Counted from the stretch's first letter, positions 1 through 8,710 are shown. The stretch is DNA of 64,000 nt from Caldilineae bacterium (GCA_020634555.1 JACKBK010000006.1:1-64000), one strand, 5' to 3'. Made by a program: numbers and translations. The notes: generated from the sequence alone by a model not told the origin.

Positions 1-308
1 ACGCCGTCGTGCATGTCGTTGGCGCGCAACGTGGTCCAGACCTTGTCGGTCAGCTCCTGGCGGGTCATTTTCAGGTCCATGCCGATGGTGGCCGCGCCCT
101 GCCAGAGCCGGTCCAGGTGCTCGTCCAGAAAGACCAGCACACCCTCGTGCAGCCGCAGCGCCTCCCAGACGCCGTCGCCCACCAGATACCCGCTGTCGAA
201 CACGGAGATCTTTGCCTCGTTGCGCGGAAAAAGCTCTCCGTTGACGTAGATCAACACTCGGTCGTTGCGGTCATCCTGCACCGCGTTGTGTGTTCCATGA
301 ACGGCCAT
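1..308 (-). CDS. Class IV (branched-chain/D-amino-acid type) aminotransferase, N-terminal part
   Basis: Only the first ~102 residues are inside the window; the gene continues beyond the left edge. The start ATG at 308 is preceded by AAGGAG at a good distance. The fragment carries the class IV PLP aminotransferase opening: a short strand 'VLIYVNGELF', the 'ISVFDSGYLVGDGVWEALR' segment typical of IlvE/D-amino-acid transaminase/aminodeoxychorismate lyase proteins, then 'FLDEHLDRL'. The catalytic lysine lies beyond the fragment. The family transfers amino groups between branched-chain or D-amino acids and 2-oxo acids in the cytoplasm. I cannot tell IlvE from Dat or PabC from this part. It is separated from the next operon by about 430 bases of repeats. 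Confidence 0.85.
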   Translation of the reverse strand, partial: MAVHGTHNAVQDDRNDRVLIYVNGELFPRNEAKISVFDSGYLVGDGVWEALRLHEGVLVFLDEHLDRLWQGAATIGMDLKMTRQELTDKVWTTLRANDMHDG

Positions 309-390
309 GCATAGCTCCTTGAAAAGTTCTCACCCCGGCGGTTTGTGCAGGCGATGGTAGCATGGACGCCACTTGTCGTCAAGCGTCTGA

Positions 391-584
391 CAGGGCTTCT
401 CAAAAGTCAGGATTTGTCATGCTGAGCGGCACCAGCGGCCGACCAGCTTGCTGCTAAAACCTAGCGAAGCATCTCTCCGAGTGCTGAGGAGACGCTTCAC
501 TGGCGTAGAATGCTCGTGTGGGCCAGTTGTACGATCCGTTCAGCGTGACAAGACACGCCATGCCGCGACTTTTGAGAAGCCCTG
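391..584. repeat. Nested palindromic element (three-level inverted repeat)
   Basis: Perfect 18-bp inverted arms at 391-408 and 567-584 (CAGGGCTTCTCAAAAGTC) enclose a second pair at 414-428/537-551 (TTGTCATGCTGAGCG, two mismatches). That pair encloses a third, partial pair around 463-478/488-498. There is no ORF of merit inside. It resembles a non-autonomous palindromic repeat built of modules, and the inner TGTCATGCTGAG...CGAAGCATCTC motif is a type seen widely in bacterial intergenic repeats. Confidence 0.75.
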
Positions 585-628
585 ATGCGTCTGAATCTCG
601 ACTTTGACCGTTTTGCAAGCGAGGACTC

Positions 629-715
629 TCCCTCACCCTAACCCTCTCCCAGCGGGAGAGGGAATCTGAACCTCCGAACCTCCCTCTCCTTGTGGGAGAG
701 GGTTAGGGTGAGGGA
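629..715. repeat. Inverted repeat of the CCCTCACCC...CTCTCCC family
   Basis: Perfect 22-bp arms at 629-650 and 694-715 are separated by 43 bases. The arm sequence TCCCTCACCCTAACCCTCTC is closely related to the element inserted in frame in the gene at 12808-14118. It lies just downstream of the end of the minus-strand MutS-like gene and could form a hairpin in its 3' transcript. Confidence 0.8.
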
Positions 716-736
716 AAGCCGTACTCGATCACGCGC

Positions 737-2260
737 TCACGCTACTGATGTCGGAGCCGGTCGTTCAGTGGCGCCGAAGATCTGGTCGTAGAGATCCTCG
801 CCGAAGCTGGTCTCCAGCGGCGCTCCCTCTTTTACCTTGAAGGTGCGCGAGCCGTCGTCCAGTCGCTCGGCGCGCAGGAAGAGCACGTTGTCGAGGCCCT
901 GCTGGTGGAGGTCGTGCGCAAACTGGTAGAGGTGCGTGACGAAGAAAACGCGCACCTCTCGTTCGATCAGCGCGCCGGCGATCTGGCGGGCGATCTCCGA
1001 CCCCTCGCGGTCGTTGGTGGCCGCAAACGACTCGTTGAACAGGATCATCGGATGGGCTGTCATCTGGTCGACGATCCGGCTCATGCGGCTCATCTCCTCG
1101 TCGAACTTGCCGCTGGTCAAGGTTGCATCCTCCTCGCGGCGGTAATGGGTGAACAGGCGGTCGAAGGTGCTGGCAGCAAAGGCCTCTGCCGGCGCCATCA
1201 TGCCGGCCTGCATCATCAACTGCGCCAGTCCCACGGCGCGCAGGAAGGTCGATTTGCCGCCCTGGTTGGCGCCGGTGATGACCACCATGTCCCTGCCGTC
1301 GCCGCTCAGGTTGTTGCCCACCACCCTGTCCTCCATGGTCAGCGCCAGGGAGGCGTCGTAGAGGTCCTGGAAGTGCTGGACCCGCGCCTCAGGCGGCGCC
1401 GGCTCAGGAAAGCACAGCGGTTGCCCCAGGTCGCTCAACCGGCGTTGCACGTTCAGGCAACTGAGGTAGAAACCCAGCTCGACCTGTAGCATTCGGAAGA
1501 AGCTGAGGACGTGGTCGGTGGACTGAGCCAGCGCGTTGGCTACCAGGTTAATCCCCTGTTCGCGCAGGTCCGTCAGCGCTTTGGCGCCGTTGACGTCGCG
1601 GTCGGCAATGGTGATGGTGTGTTCGGCAGGGCGCAGAGCCAGCAGCCGCTCCAGCCAGCCTGTTTTGTCCGGCTGCGCTCGCAGCACATAGTCCGTTCCT
1701 TTGTTGCCTTCGCCCAGCCTCGCGCTGACCAGAACGCCGTGGGAGAACCTGAGCGCCTTCAGGTGGTCGTTGATCTCGGCCAGATAGGCGTCGCTCAACT
1801 CCTGCTGCAACATCGCGAACAGCGCCTGAAAGCCGGGCGAGCGGAACTGGGCGGCGTGTTCGTCGGCGTACCGGCGCAGATCGCGCAGCGCGCCGGCAAA
1901 CATCTGGAGCAGCTCCACCGAGCGGTAGAGAATCGTATCCGGGTGCCTGCCGAACAGCCCGAACAGGATCTTCCTCTCGCCGGCGATCGTGCTGCTGGCC
2001 AGATCGTACATTCCCTGGACGACTTCCGGGTGTGCCATGCAGTCGCGCAGGATCGCCTGCCGGTAGAGAATCGTTGGCACGTCGTTGTCGACGCCGGACA
2101 GCACGGCGACCCTGGCTACGTCGTACAGGAGATCCTCACCCGCTGCCATGGCGCGCAGCAACACGTCAAGCTCCAGGTCCTGGATCAGGTCCAACTCACC
2201 GGGCAGCAGATCGCGCTGCATGTCCAGGTCGCCGTCGCGGTACATGAGATGAGCTTTCAT
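737..2260 (-). CDS. MutS-family ATPase lacking the mismatch-recognition domain (paralogue A)
   Basis: This 507-residue protein has a helical MutS core/lever-like region followed by a MutS domain V ATPase. Walker A reads 'TGANQGGKSTFLRAVG'. Walker B-like 'MILFNESFAATND' has a serine where MutS proteins usually carry a DE-type acidic pair. An ABC-type H-loop segment reads 'VFFVTHLYQFAHDL'. It is shorter than MutS (~850 residues) and has no N-terminal mismatch-binding domain and no Smr nuclease of MutS2. The start MKAHLMYRD at 2260 is chosen because it overlaps the stop of the upstream gene as ATGA (translational coupling); a longer reading frame runs into the neighbour's coding sequence. It is the last gene of a five-gene minus-strand operon. 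Family membership is clear, the function is not. Confidence 0.85.
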   Translation of the reverse strand: MKAHLMYRDGDLDMQRDLLPGELDLIQDLELDVLLRAMAAGEDLLYDVARVAVLSGVDNDVPTILYRQAILRDCMAHPEVVQGMYDLASSTIAGERKILFGLFGRHPDTILYRSVELLQMFAGALRDLRRYADEHAAQFRSPGFQALFAMLQQELSDAYLAEINDHLKALRFSHGVLVSARLGEGNKGTDYVLRAQPDKTGWLERLLALRPAEHTITIADRDVNGAKALTDLREQGINLVANALAQSTDHVLSFFRMLQVELGFYLSCLNVQRRLSDLGQPLCFPEPAPPEARVQHFQDLYDASLALTMEDRVVGNNLSGDGRDMVVITGANQGGKSTFLRAVGLAQLMMQAGMMAPAEAFAASTFDRLFTHYRREEDATLTSGKFDEEMSRMSRIVDQMTAHPMILFNESFAATNDREGSEIARQIAGALIEREVRVFFVTHLYQFAHDLHQQGLDNVLFLRAERLDDGSRTFKVKEGAPLETSFGEDLYDQIFGATERPAPTSVA

Positions 2261-3792
2261 TGGGCCAGGCGCTCCTTCAACCGCCGATAGGTCAGACCGT
2301 GCTTTTCGGCTACCGTGATCGCATAGGACAGGCCGTCGGCGGGCCGGCGCACGATCTTGAAGGTACGGACGCTGGGATCGTCGTGCGCCACCGTGCTGAC
2401 CATGCTCACCGTCTTTTCGTTCAGCGACGCCAGTTCGTCGATGAAGGTCACACAGACGCACAGGCAGTCCAGATCGACGATCCTGCCCAGGATCTCCTTG
2501 CTCAGGAAGATCGCATCGTCGATGGTGGTGGAGTTGAAAATCTCGTTCAGGATGACGATGCTGCGCGGCGTTGCCTGGTCGAAGATGGCGTGCATTCTGA
2601 CCAGATCGTCGTGCAGCTTGCCTTGCAGATTCGCGATATCTTCCTCCGCCTCGAAGTGCGTCAGAAGGTGGTCGAACAGGAACAGGCGCGCCTGGCGACC
2701 CGGCACTGGCAACCCCAGGCTGGCCAGGAAGTGCATCTGGCCAAACATGCGGGCAAAGGTTGTCTTGCCACCCTGGTTGGGGCCGGTCACTACCAAGATA
2801 CGTTCGCCTCCATTGAGGTAAAAGTCGTTGCAGACGACCTGCGCCTGCTCGACCATCAGCCTGGTAGCCAGCGCGGCGTCGAAACAGTCCGCGCCGCGAA
2901 TGTCCTTGTCCTGGCTGGAGACCTCCGGGTAGCAGAAGGCCAGCCCCAGCCGCCGGAACCTTTCCATGTACTCCAGATACGCGACGTAGAACTGAATCTC
3001 CCGGTCGAAGGTAGCGATCGTTGCATCCATGAACCCGGCGTGGCGCGTGCAGAATTCGTCCAGCGCGACGAAGGTGTCAGGGTGCAATTGGGCGACATAC
3101 TCGAGGATCTGGGCTTCGATGTGGTTCATGGTCGCGCCGGTCTGGAACTTCACCCGATAGTCCTTGACCGCTCCCTGTTTGAACCGCTCGAATGCTCGCT
3201 CGACGATAAGGCTGTAGTCTTCCTCGCCCTCATATTTCTTCACCTGAATGCTGTTTGGTTTGATCAGCAGGCAATAGCGCAAGGCCGCCAGGTCAGCTTC
3301 CAGCGCCTCCGTCTCTGCCAGCAACGCCGAAAACGCCGCCGACCTGATGTAGCTGGCCAGATAATCGCGCAGCCCGCGGAACCCCTCGGACCGGAGATCG
3401 GTCTGCAACAGGTCCTGCGCAAATGCCGTCACCGCGTCGCAATAGGTGCGGCCCGCCGACAACTGCCAGCGCATCTTCTGATAGCGGTAATGCAGCTTGT
3501 CAGCCTGGCTGAGATGGGAGCGCACGGTGCGCATGGCAACTGCGAACGTTTTGACGCTCTGGAACAGCGGCTGGCCGTCGAGATCCTGCATGACCTGGTG
3601 CCGGTAGCGAACGGCGTCCGGGTCGTTGAGCGGCGTGTAGAAGAACGGCCGCAGATTGTATTCATCTCGTCCGCCGACAATCGCTTCGACGATCTGGTCC
3701 AGGGCGAGGTCGGCGAAGCAACCGGGTGCCTGGTCAGACGTCTGATCCGTGCGGTCGCGCCCGTTGTGGCCAAGAATGCTGTTCAACACCAT
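2257..3792 (-). CDS. MutS-family ATPase (paralogue B)
   Basis: This 511-residue protein has a long helical region (about residues 20-330) and a C-terminal MutS domain V ATPase with 'VVTGPNQGGKTTFARMFG' as Walker A and 'SIVILNEIFNSTTIDD' in the Walker B region. It also contains a MutS-like connector 'DLVRMHAIFDQATP'. It lacks the mismatch-recognition domain. It is a diverged paralogue of the next gene in the operon, and the two overlap by four bases, so the products may form a heterodimer, as MutS-type ATPases act as dimers; that is inference. About 39 bases separate it from the upstream coiled-coil gene. Confidence 0.85.
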   Translation of the reverse strand: MVLNSILGHNGRDRTDQTSDQAPGCFADLALDQIVEAIVGGRDEYNLRPFFYTPLNDPDAVRYRHQVMQDLDGQPLFQSVKTFAVAMRTVRSHLSQADKLHYRYQKMRWQLSAGRTYCDAVTAFAQDLLQTDLRSEGFRGLRDYLASYIRSAAFSALLAETEALEADLAALRYCLLIKPNSIQVKKYEGEEDYSLIVERAFERFKQGAVKDYRVKFQTGATMNHIEAQILEYVAQLHPDTFVALDEFCTRHAGFMDATIATFDREIQFYVAYLEYMERFRRLGLAFCYPEVSSQDKDIRGADCFDAALATRLMVEQAQVVCNDFYLNGGERILVVTGPNQGGKTTFARMFGQMHFLASLGLPVPGRQARLFLFDHLLTHFEAEEDIANLQGKLHDDLVRMHAIFDQATPRSIVILNEIFNSTTIDDAIFLSKEILGRIVDLDCLCVCVTFIDELASLNEKTVSMVSTVAHDDPSVRTFKIVRRPADGLSYAITVAEKHGLTYRRLKERLAQ

Positions 3793-3831
3793 GAGCTTGC
3801 TGTCTCCATCGCGCTGCGCGGCTGCCAGCAG

Positions 3832-4410
3832 CTATCCCTTGCCTGCCAGCCGGTACCAGAACGAGGCGCCTTGCGTCTCTTGTTCTGTTGGGGTGTTGCC
3901 GGCCGCCGGCTGAACCTCGTCCAGCATTGCTTGTAAGCGAACGATCTCCTGCCGCAGGTCATCGTTCTCAGCGCGCAGGCGCGTTACCACGCTCTTCAGC
4001 CCGGCCACCTGGTTGACCAGAGCGCCGCTGCTCAGGCTGGCCGCCTGGAAGGCTTGCAGGAAAGTCCAGGTGCGGTGCTTCATGACCGCGTACTGGGCGT
4101 GCATCTCGCGCATGTCGCGCAGCATCAGATCGATCTCGTCGCGGGCGGCTTGGTCGTTGCGTTCCAGCAACTGGCGAGCCTGCGCCTCTTTCATGCATCC
4201 GATCCCGTATCCCAGCGCGAAAGCTGCCGCATCGGCCTCAGACCATCCACGCTCGCCGGCCAGCGCCTTGATCTCCTCGAGCATATCAGCAGCCAGTTGC
4301 ATGGTGACCTCGGCCATGCCGTCCGGGAAGTACTCAGCCTGAAACTCGGCTTCGGGGATCCGGGCGGTGATCTCGTCCAGAAGGCTGTCACCGTTCAACT
4401 GTTGCGCCAT
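3832..4410 (-). CDS. Uncharacterised helical protein with C-terminal coiled coil
   Basis: I do not recognise this 192-residue protein. It is acidic and helical. The N-terminal half is globular ('LAADMLEEIKALAGERGWSE'). A heptad-like stretch 'VTRLRAENDDLRQEIVRLQ' near residues 135-160 predicts a coiled coil, and the tail is Q/E-rich. There is no signal peptide or membrane segment. The start ATG at 4410 has AAGGAA just upstream; an earlier start would overlap more of the neighbouring gene. It overlaps the 3' end of the zinc-ribbon gene by 23 bases and precedes the two MutS-like ATPases, suggesting a joint complex. Confidence 0.7.
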   Translation of the reverse strand: MAQQLNGDSLLDEITARIPEAEFQAEYFPDGMAEVTMQLAADMLEEIKALAGERGWSEADAAAFALGYGIGCMKEAQARQLLERNDQAARDEIDLMLRDMREMHAQYAVMKHRTWTFLQAFQAASLSSGALVNQVAGLKSVVTRLRAENDDLRQEIVRLQAMLDEVQPAAGNTPTEQETQGASFWYRLAGKG

Positions 4411-4837
4411 GAGGGGTTCCTTCGTTGGAGGACTGCGCGTCCACGCGGTTCTCGTTGTTTGACAGCGTCGCCAGGGCTGTGCGCGCCGACGCGCGGACAA
4501 TCACCGACTCGGCTGGGTTGCTGGCTGCCGCTTGCAGCTCCGGCTGCGCCGACGGACCGCCGAGAATGCCCAGCGACTCGGCAGCCTGGGCGCGCACGAA
4601 CGGATCAAACCCGTTGTCGTGCAGCACCTCGATCAGCACCGGAACGGCGCGCACATCCCCGATCAACCCGAGGAGATAGGCTGCTCGCCGCTGCGTCAGC
4701 GCATCAGGGTGGTGCAATGAGGTGATGACCTTCTCCAGGTAATCGCGAGCGTCGCTGGACAGGTCGCCGCCGCACTGCGGGCAAACCGCGGCGTTCCGAT
4801 CCACCTGCTGCCAGCAATGCGGGCAAAGCATGATCAC
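4388..4837 (-). CDS. Zinc-ribbon and HEAT-repeat protein
   Basis: This 149-residue protein begins with a CxxC...CxxC zinc ribbon ('MLCPHCWQQ', 'AAVCPQCGGDL'). HEAT-like repeats follow: 'RRAAYLLGLIGDVRAVPVLI', 'VRAQAAESLGILG' and 'VRASARTALATL'. Such modules usually bind proteins rather than catalyse. The start at 4837 overlaps the stop of the upstream gene as ATGA; MLCPHC six bases downstream is an alternative start. It is cytoplasmic by lack of signal sequence. Its position suggests an adaptor for the MutS-like ATPases. Confidence 0.8.
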   Translation of the reverse strand: MIMLCPHCWQQVDRNAAVCPQCGGDLSSDARDYLEKVITSLHHPDALTQRRAAYLLGLIGDVRAVPVLIEVLHDNGFDPFVRAQAAESLGILGGPSAQPELQAAASNPAESVIVRASARTALATLSNNENRVDAQSSNEGTPHGATVER

Positions 4838-5262
4838 GGAACGTCCTCGCGCGCCAGCCGTGCCAGGTTCAGCGCCAGGTCCTGCAGCTCCACCAACTGC
4901 GGGTCCAGCGCGCCGGCCAGACGGGAATCGACTGCGCCATAACGCCCCAACTTAGCAGACTGGGTGTCGACCAGATCGGCCCAGGTGACGGTCATCTGGG
5001 CGGCAATGGCGCCGGACAGGTCGTGGGTAGCAGGCGACAGATCAAACTCCTCCGCCAGCTCCCGGATCACCTCCAGCGACCTGTCGATCATGGCTTGTGC
5101 CTGAATCAACTGGCCGGGATCGAGGCTCAGGCGGCGTTGATAGAGAGTCCCGGTTTCCTCGACGCCCGCGAGCCAGCTTTCGGTCTGGCGCAGGCGCTCC
5201 TCGGCCTGGCGAAGCGCAGTGGTCAGGGCATGGCGCTGTCCCTGGTTAAGCCGACTGTCCAT
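4834..5262 (-). CDS. Uncharacterised small helical protein, first gene of the MutS-like operon
   Basis: I do not recognise this 142-residue protein. It is almost entirely helical with heptad-like runs ('LRQAEERLRQTESWLAG', 'DRSLEVIRELAEEFDL'). It has no cysteine motif, signal peptide or membrane segment. The ATG at 5262 is preferred; a GTG twelve bases upstream is possible, and neither has a convincing ribosome binding site. The stop overlaps the next gene's start by four bases, so the five genes down to 737 are probably one transcript. Confidence 0.65.
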   Translation of the reverse strand: MDSRLNQGQRHALTTALRQAEERLRQTESWLAGVEETGTLYQRRLSLDPGQLIQAQAMIDRSLEVIRELAEEFDLSPATHDLSGAIAAQMTVTWADLVDTQSAKLGRYGAVDSRLAGALDPQLVELQDLALNLARLAREDVP

Positions 5263-5334
5263 TCGGCAACTCACGTTTCAGCATCCAAACATCTCCGATC
5301 TCGTTTTCTGATATCCTGCTGCGTAGCTACAAAA

Positions 5335-5374
5335 AATGGCTTCTACGCAGGAGGATATCCTCGTAGAAGCCATT
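5335..5374 (-). terminator. Rho-independent terminator, minus strand
   Basis: Perfect 13-bp stem (AATGGCTTCTACG, arms 5335-5347/5362-5374) with a 14-base loop. Read on the minus strand, a run of six T follows directly. It lies between the RlmD-like gene and the MutS-like operon, so it separates the two transcripts. Confidence 0.75.
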
Positions 5375-5619
5375 AGTCTTGCGACACGTTGGACTTAAAC
5401 GTCCCAGGGGAGCTTCATCCCCTGAATTCTGTCGTCTCAATTATAGCACGGGCCGGACCTGGCGAGAAATTGGCGCCTGATTTGCCACCTGGCCGGAAAT
5501 TTTCCTCATACCTGATTGCTGTGAAGATTAACGCTTCGCTGTTCCTGTTGGTCTCCTGGCCGGCAAGCGAGAGGCGGTCGGGTGACCGCTCGGAACTCTC
5601 TGGGAAATTAAACCAGACC
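5375..5619. other. Intergenic stretch
   Basis: I see no gene or strong motif here between the minus-strand terminator and the end of the RlmD-like gene. Only weak short open frames occur. Confidence 0.5.
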
Positions 5620-6969
5620 TCAAGGCGTGCGCAGGGTAAACAGCGCCAGGCTTTCAATGTGATAGGTCTGCGGGAACATATCCAGCGGCTGGACCTGCTG
5701 CAACTCGTAGCCGGCCTCGACCAGCAGCCTTGCATCACGCGCAAGGGTAGCCGGGTCGCAGGATACATAGAGCAGCCTGGGTACACCCAGCCGCACCAGT
5801 TGCGCGACTGCCTCCGCACCGGCGCCGCTGCGCGGCGGGTCGATGATCGCCAGATGGATGCGCTCCTCGGCGTCGAAGGTTTCCAACACCTCGGCGAACG
5901 GCCCTTCGAACAGCGCCACGTTGTCCACGTCGCGCGCGTTCCAGGCGAAGTCCTCGCACGCTACCCACGACTCCTCGACCGCAATCACCTGTCCCACGCT
6001 GCGCGCCAGGCTCAGCGCAAACAGCCCGACGCCGCAGTAGCCGTCCAGAAGCGTCTCGTGGCCCTGAGGCGCCAGCATCTCCAGCGCCAGATCCACCATG
6101 GCTTCGGCGCCTATGGTGTTGACCTGGAAGAAACCGTCCGCAGCGCAGCGGAAGGTGCGCCCGGCGACTTCCTCCTCCAGCCACGGATCGCCGATCAACG
6201 GCACCACGGAGCCGTCGCGCTCGCGGAAGGCGACGCGGACCGGCAGGTCCTCGACCGCGAAGGGCGGCTGGCGCGCGCCAACCGTCTCGATCAGCATCAG
6301 CCGCTGGCCGGTGTGGATGCCGGCGCGCAGGCTGGCCTTACGCAGCCGGACCGGATCGTCCTCGCCTTCCACGCTGCCCTCCGGCAGATCGACCGGCGCC
6401 AGCCGACCCTCCACCAACGCCTGGTGCAGTTCATCCACCAGCGGATGGAGCAGCAGGCAGCGGTCGACGGCGATCATGTCGCGGCTGTGTTTATCCTCAG
6501 AATCGTCGGAAGCGGTGCGCCCCTCGGCGTCGCGGATGAACCCCAGCGCGCCGTTGACGTCGGCCACCATCTGGACGTGGTTGCGGTAGCCCAGGTCCAG
6601 CAGCCCGTCGTCGTCGGCCAGCGCGATCAGCTCCTCCACCGGCGGATCGGCGACCCGGCCCAGCCGCTTTAGTTGATCGGCCACTACCTCGCGCTTCAGT
6701 TCAAGCTGCCGCTCGTAGTCGATGTGCTGCCACTGGCAACCGCCACACAGCCCCGGACCAAAGTAAGGGCACGGCGCATCCACCCGGTCAGGCGACGGCT
6801 CAACGACATGCAGCAGACGGGCACGCGCCCAGCGCGCCTTCTCTTCGACGATCTCCACCTCCACCGTCTCGCCGGGGATGGTGTAGGGGACAAAGACGAT
6901 CTTGCCGTCGTGGTGGCCAAAGGCTTCGCCGCCGTGGGCGATGCCGGTCAGGTGAATGGTGGTGGGCAT
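5620..6969 (-). CDS. 23S rRNA (uracil-5-)-methyltransferase, RlmD/RumA family
   Basis: This 449-residue SAM-dependent RNA methyltransferase has an N-terminal TRAM domain (about 1-55). An iron-sulfur cysteine set follows: C67, C75 and C78 in 'CPYFGPGLCGGCQWQH', plus 'DRCLLLHP'. The methyltransferase core contains 'LLDGYCGVGLFALSLA', the 'IDPPRSGAG' motif and the catalytic cysteine in 'YVSCDPATLARD'. The family methylates C5 of a uridine in 23S rRNA or tRNA; the exact target cannot be read from sequence. The start at 6969 is chosen because AAGGAA precedes it and because upstream codons fall in an intergenic repeat. Confidence 0.9.
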   Translation of the reverse strand: MPTTIHLTGIAHGGEAFGHHDGKIVFVPYTIPGETVEVEIVEEKARWARARLLHVVEPSPDRVDAPCPYFGPGLCGGCQWQHIDYERQLELKREVVADQLKRLGRVADPPVEELIALADDDGLLDLGYRNHVQMVADVNGALGFIRDAEGRTASDDSEDKHSRDMIAVDRCLLLHPLVDELHQALVEGRLAPVDLPEGSVEGEDDPVRLRKASLRAGIHTGQRLMLIETVGARQPPFAVEDLPVRVAFRERDGSVVPLIGDPWLEEEVAGRTFRCAADGFFQVNTIGAEAMVDLALEMLAPQGHETLLDGYCGVGLFALSLARSVGQVIAVEESWVACEDFAWNARDVDNVALFEGPFAEVLETFDAEERIHLAIIDPPRSGAGAEAVAQLVRLGVPRLLYVSCDPATLARDARLLVEAGYELQQVQPLDMFPQTYHIESLALFTLRTP

Positions 6970-7034
6970 GGGTAGTTTCCTTGGGTGGGTGATGAAATGG
7001 TGAAGTTCTGCAAGCAATGAGGTGCCGCTGGCCT

Positions 7035-7099
7035 CGTGAAACGTGAAACGTGATGCGTAGTTCATGTGACCCGTCACGTTTCACGCATTACGTTTCACG
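7035..7099. repeat. GTGAAACGT-type inverted repeat (family 3, copy 1)
   Basis: Two tandem CGTGAAACG units (7035-7050) face inverted CGTTTCACG units at 7075-7099. The same outer module recurs at 24415-24487 and 53404-53585. It lies upstream of the RlmD-like gene and makes the longer reading frame there spurious. Confidence 0.7.
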
Positions 7100-7245
7100 C
7101 CACAGAATCAAGAACTCCCGCCCATTGTAGCACAACGAGCGGGAGTCTCTGAACGATGGAGAGATAAATGGTGAACGGCGAGTCACGCCCTATAATCCAG
7201 GCTCCCCGGACTCATCGTTCTGCGCTCATCGTTCCTCGTGATCGT

Positions 7246-8556
7246 TTACACCCAGCCGCGCAGCTTCATCGCCTTGGCGACGCGGTCCACGGCTACCAGA
7301 TAGGCTGCCAGCCGGTTGTGGACGTCCATGCGCTCGGCCATCTCGTGGACGTTGTAGAAGGCGCTTGTCATCTTCTGGTCCAGGCGAACATGCACCTCGT
7401 CCTCGGTCCAGTAGAAGTTGTAGGCGTTCTGCACCTGCTCGAAGTAGCTGACGGTGACGCCGCCGGCGTTGCACAGGAAATCGGGGATCACGTAAATGCC
7501 CTTGTCGTGCAGGATCACGTCGGCCTCAGGTGTCGTCGGCCCGTTGGCCAGCTCGGTGATGATCTTGGCCTTGATGCGGTCGGCGTTGACGGCGGTGATG
7601 ACGTTCTCCAGCGCCGAAGGCATAAGCACGGTCACGTCCAGTTCCAACAGATCCTCGTTGCTGATGAAGGTGCTGCCGGGGAAGTTGATGACCGAACCGG
7701 TCTCCTGCTTCCAGGCCGCCAGCTCGTCGTAGTCGAGGCCGTCCGCGTTGTAGACGCCGCCCTTGGAATCGCTGGCGGCGATGATCTTCAGTCCCAGGAT
7801 GTCAACGCCCAGCTTGTGGCCAAAGAAGCCTGCATTGCCGTAGCCCTGAACCGCAGCGGTCGCGCCGCGCAGCTCGATACCCAGGACCTTGGCTGCCTCG
7901 CGGGTGGTGTAGATGCCACCGCGCGCCGTCGCATCGCCGCGGCCGGCCGATCCGCCCAGCTCCAACGGTTTGCCGGTGATGATGCCAGGCGCCTGGTGCA
8001 TGTGGATCGCCTCGTACTCGTCGCGCATCCAGGCCATGATCTGGGGGGTGGTGTAAACGTCAGGCGCGGGTACGTCGGTCTCCGGCCCGATGAAGCCGGC
8101 CACGCGGCGCATGTAGCCGCGGCTCAGGCGCTCCAGTTCCGCCATCGACAGTTCCTTGGGGTTGCAGGTGACGCCGCCCTTGCCGCCGCCCAGCGGGATG
8201 TCCACCACAGCGGTCTTCCAGGTCATCCAGGCCGAGAGGGCGCGCACGGTGTCGATGGTCTCCTGGGGATGGAAACGCAGGCCGCCCTTGGCAGGCCCGC
8301 GGGAGTCGTTGTACTGCACGCGATAGCCGTGGAACACCTTGACGGAGCCGTCGTCCATGCGCACGGGAATCGTAAATCGCAGCTCGCGCATCGGCCAGCG
8401 CAGCATCTCGTGAGTCGCATCATCCAGTTCGAGGATCTCGACAGCTTCATCCAATTGCCGCTGCGCGATGGCAAACGGATTGAGTTCGTAGGTCTGCGTC
8501 TTGCCGTTTGTCTCCGGGGCTATAACCGTCTGCGGATCTTGGATCATGATTGTCAT
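7246..8556 (-). CDS. gdhA: Glu/Leu/Phe/Val dehydrogenase (glutamate dehydrogenase)
   Basis: This 436-residue NAD(P)-dependent amino-acid dehydrogenase interconverts glutamate with 2-oxoglutarate and ammonium. The dimerisation domain carries the substrate/catalytic lysine motifs 'SRGPAKGGLRFHP' and 'PLGGGKGGVTCNP', followed by 'GPETDVPAPDV'. The Rossmann domain holds 'AAVQGYGNAGFFGHKL' and 'DFLCNAGGVTVSYFE'. The start at 8556 has AAGGAG eight bases upstream. It is transcribed divergently from the GntR regulator that heads the putative purine island. Its position makes it a candidate to handle ammonium released there, though GDH is also a general nitrogen enzyme. Confidence 0.95.
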   Translation of the reverse strand: MTIMIQDPQTVIAPETNGKTQTYELNPFAIAQRQLDEAVEILELDDATHEMLRWPMRELRFTIPVRMDDGSVKVFHGYRVQYNDSRGPAKGGLRFHPQETIDTVRALSAWMTWKTAVVDIPLGGGKGGVTCNPKELSMAELERLSRGYMRRVAGFIGPETDVPAPDVYTTPQIMAWMRDEYEAIHMHQAPGIITGKPLELGGSAGRGDATARGGIYTTREAAKVLGIELRGATAAVQGYGNAGFFGHKLGVDILGLKIIAASDSKGGVYNADGLDYDELAAWKQETGSVINFPGSTFISNEDLLELDVTVLMPSALENVITAVNADRIKAKIITELANGPTTPEADVILHDKGIYVIPDFLCNAGGVTVSYFEQVQNAYNFYWTEDEVHVRLDQKMTSAFYNVHEMAERMDVHNRLAAYLVAVDRVAKAMKLRGWV

Positions 8557-8682
8557 CGTATCTTTCTCCTTTGAAAGAAATTGTCTCACCAACATCGGTG
8601 TGCCGAAACGAAAAAACCACCGGCGCGGCGCGCCAGTGGTCGATTCCACGGGCCTGTGCGCCGTTGCACAGGAATTGATCAT

Positions 8683-8710
8683 ATTATCCACGATTCGCGC
8701 GGTATCGCAA
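8683..8710 (-). promoter_or_regulatory. Candidate promoter for gdhA
   Basis: On the minus strand, TTGCGA (8710-8705) and GATAAT (8688-8683) are 16 bases apart, upstream of the GDH start. Confidence 0.5.

Noticed and set aside
629..715. Possible intrinsic terminator of the MutS-like operon
   Set aside because: The arms are too far apart (43 bases) and no T-run follows on the minus strand; classed as a dispersed repeat.
2260..3936. 558-codon open frame on the plus strand opposite the MutS-like gene
   Set aside because: It is antisense to a gene with clear Walker motifs, has no domain and arises from GC-rich codon periodicity.
5275..5376. Plus-strand frame 5023-5376 as a gene
   Set aside because: It crosses the terminator hairpin and lies opposite the first operon gene.
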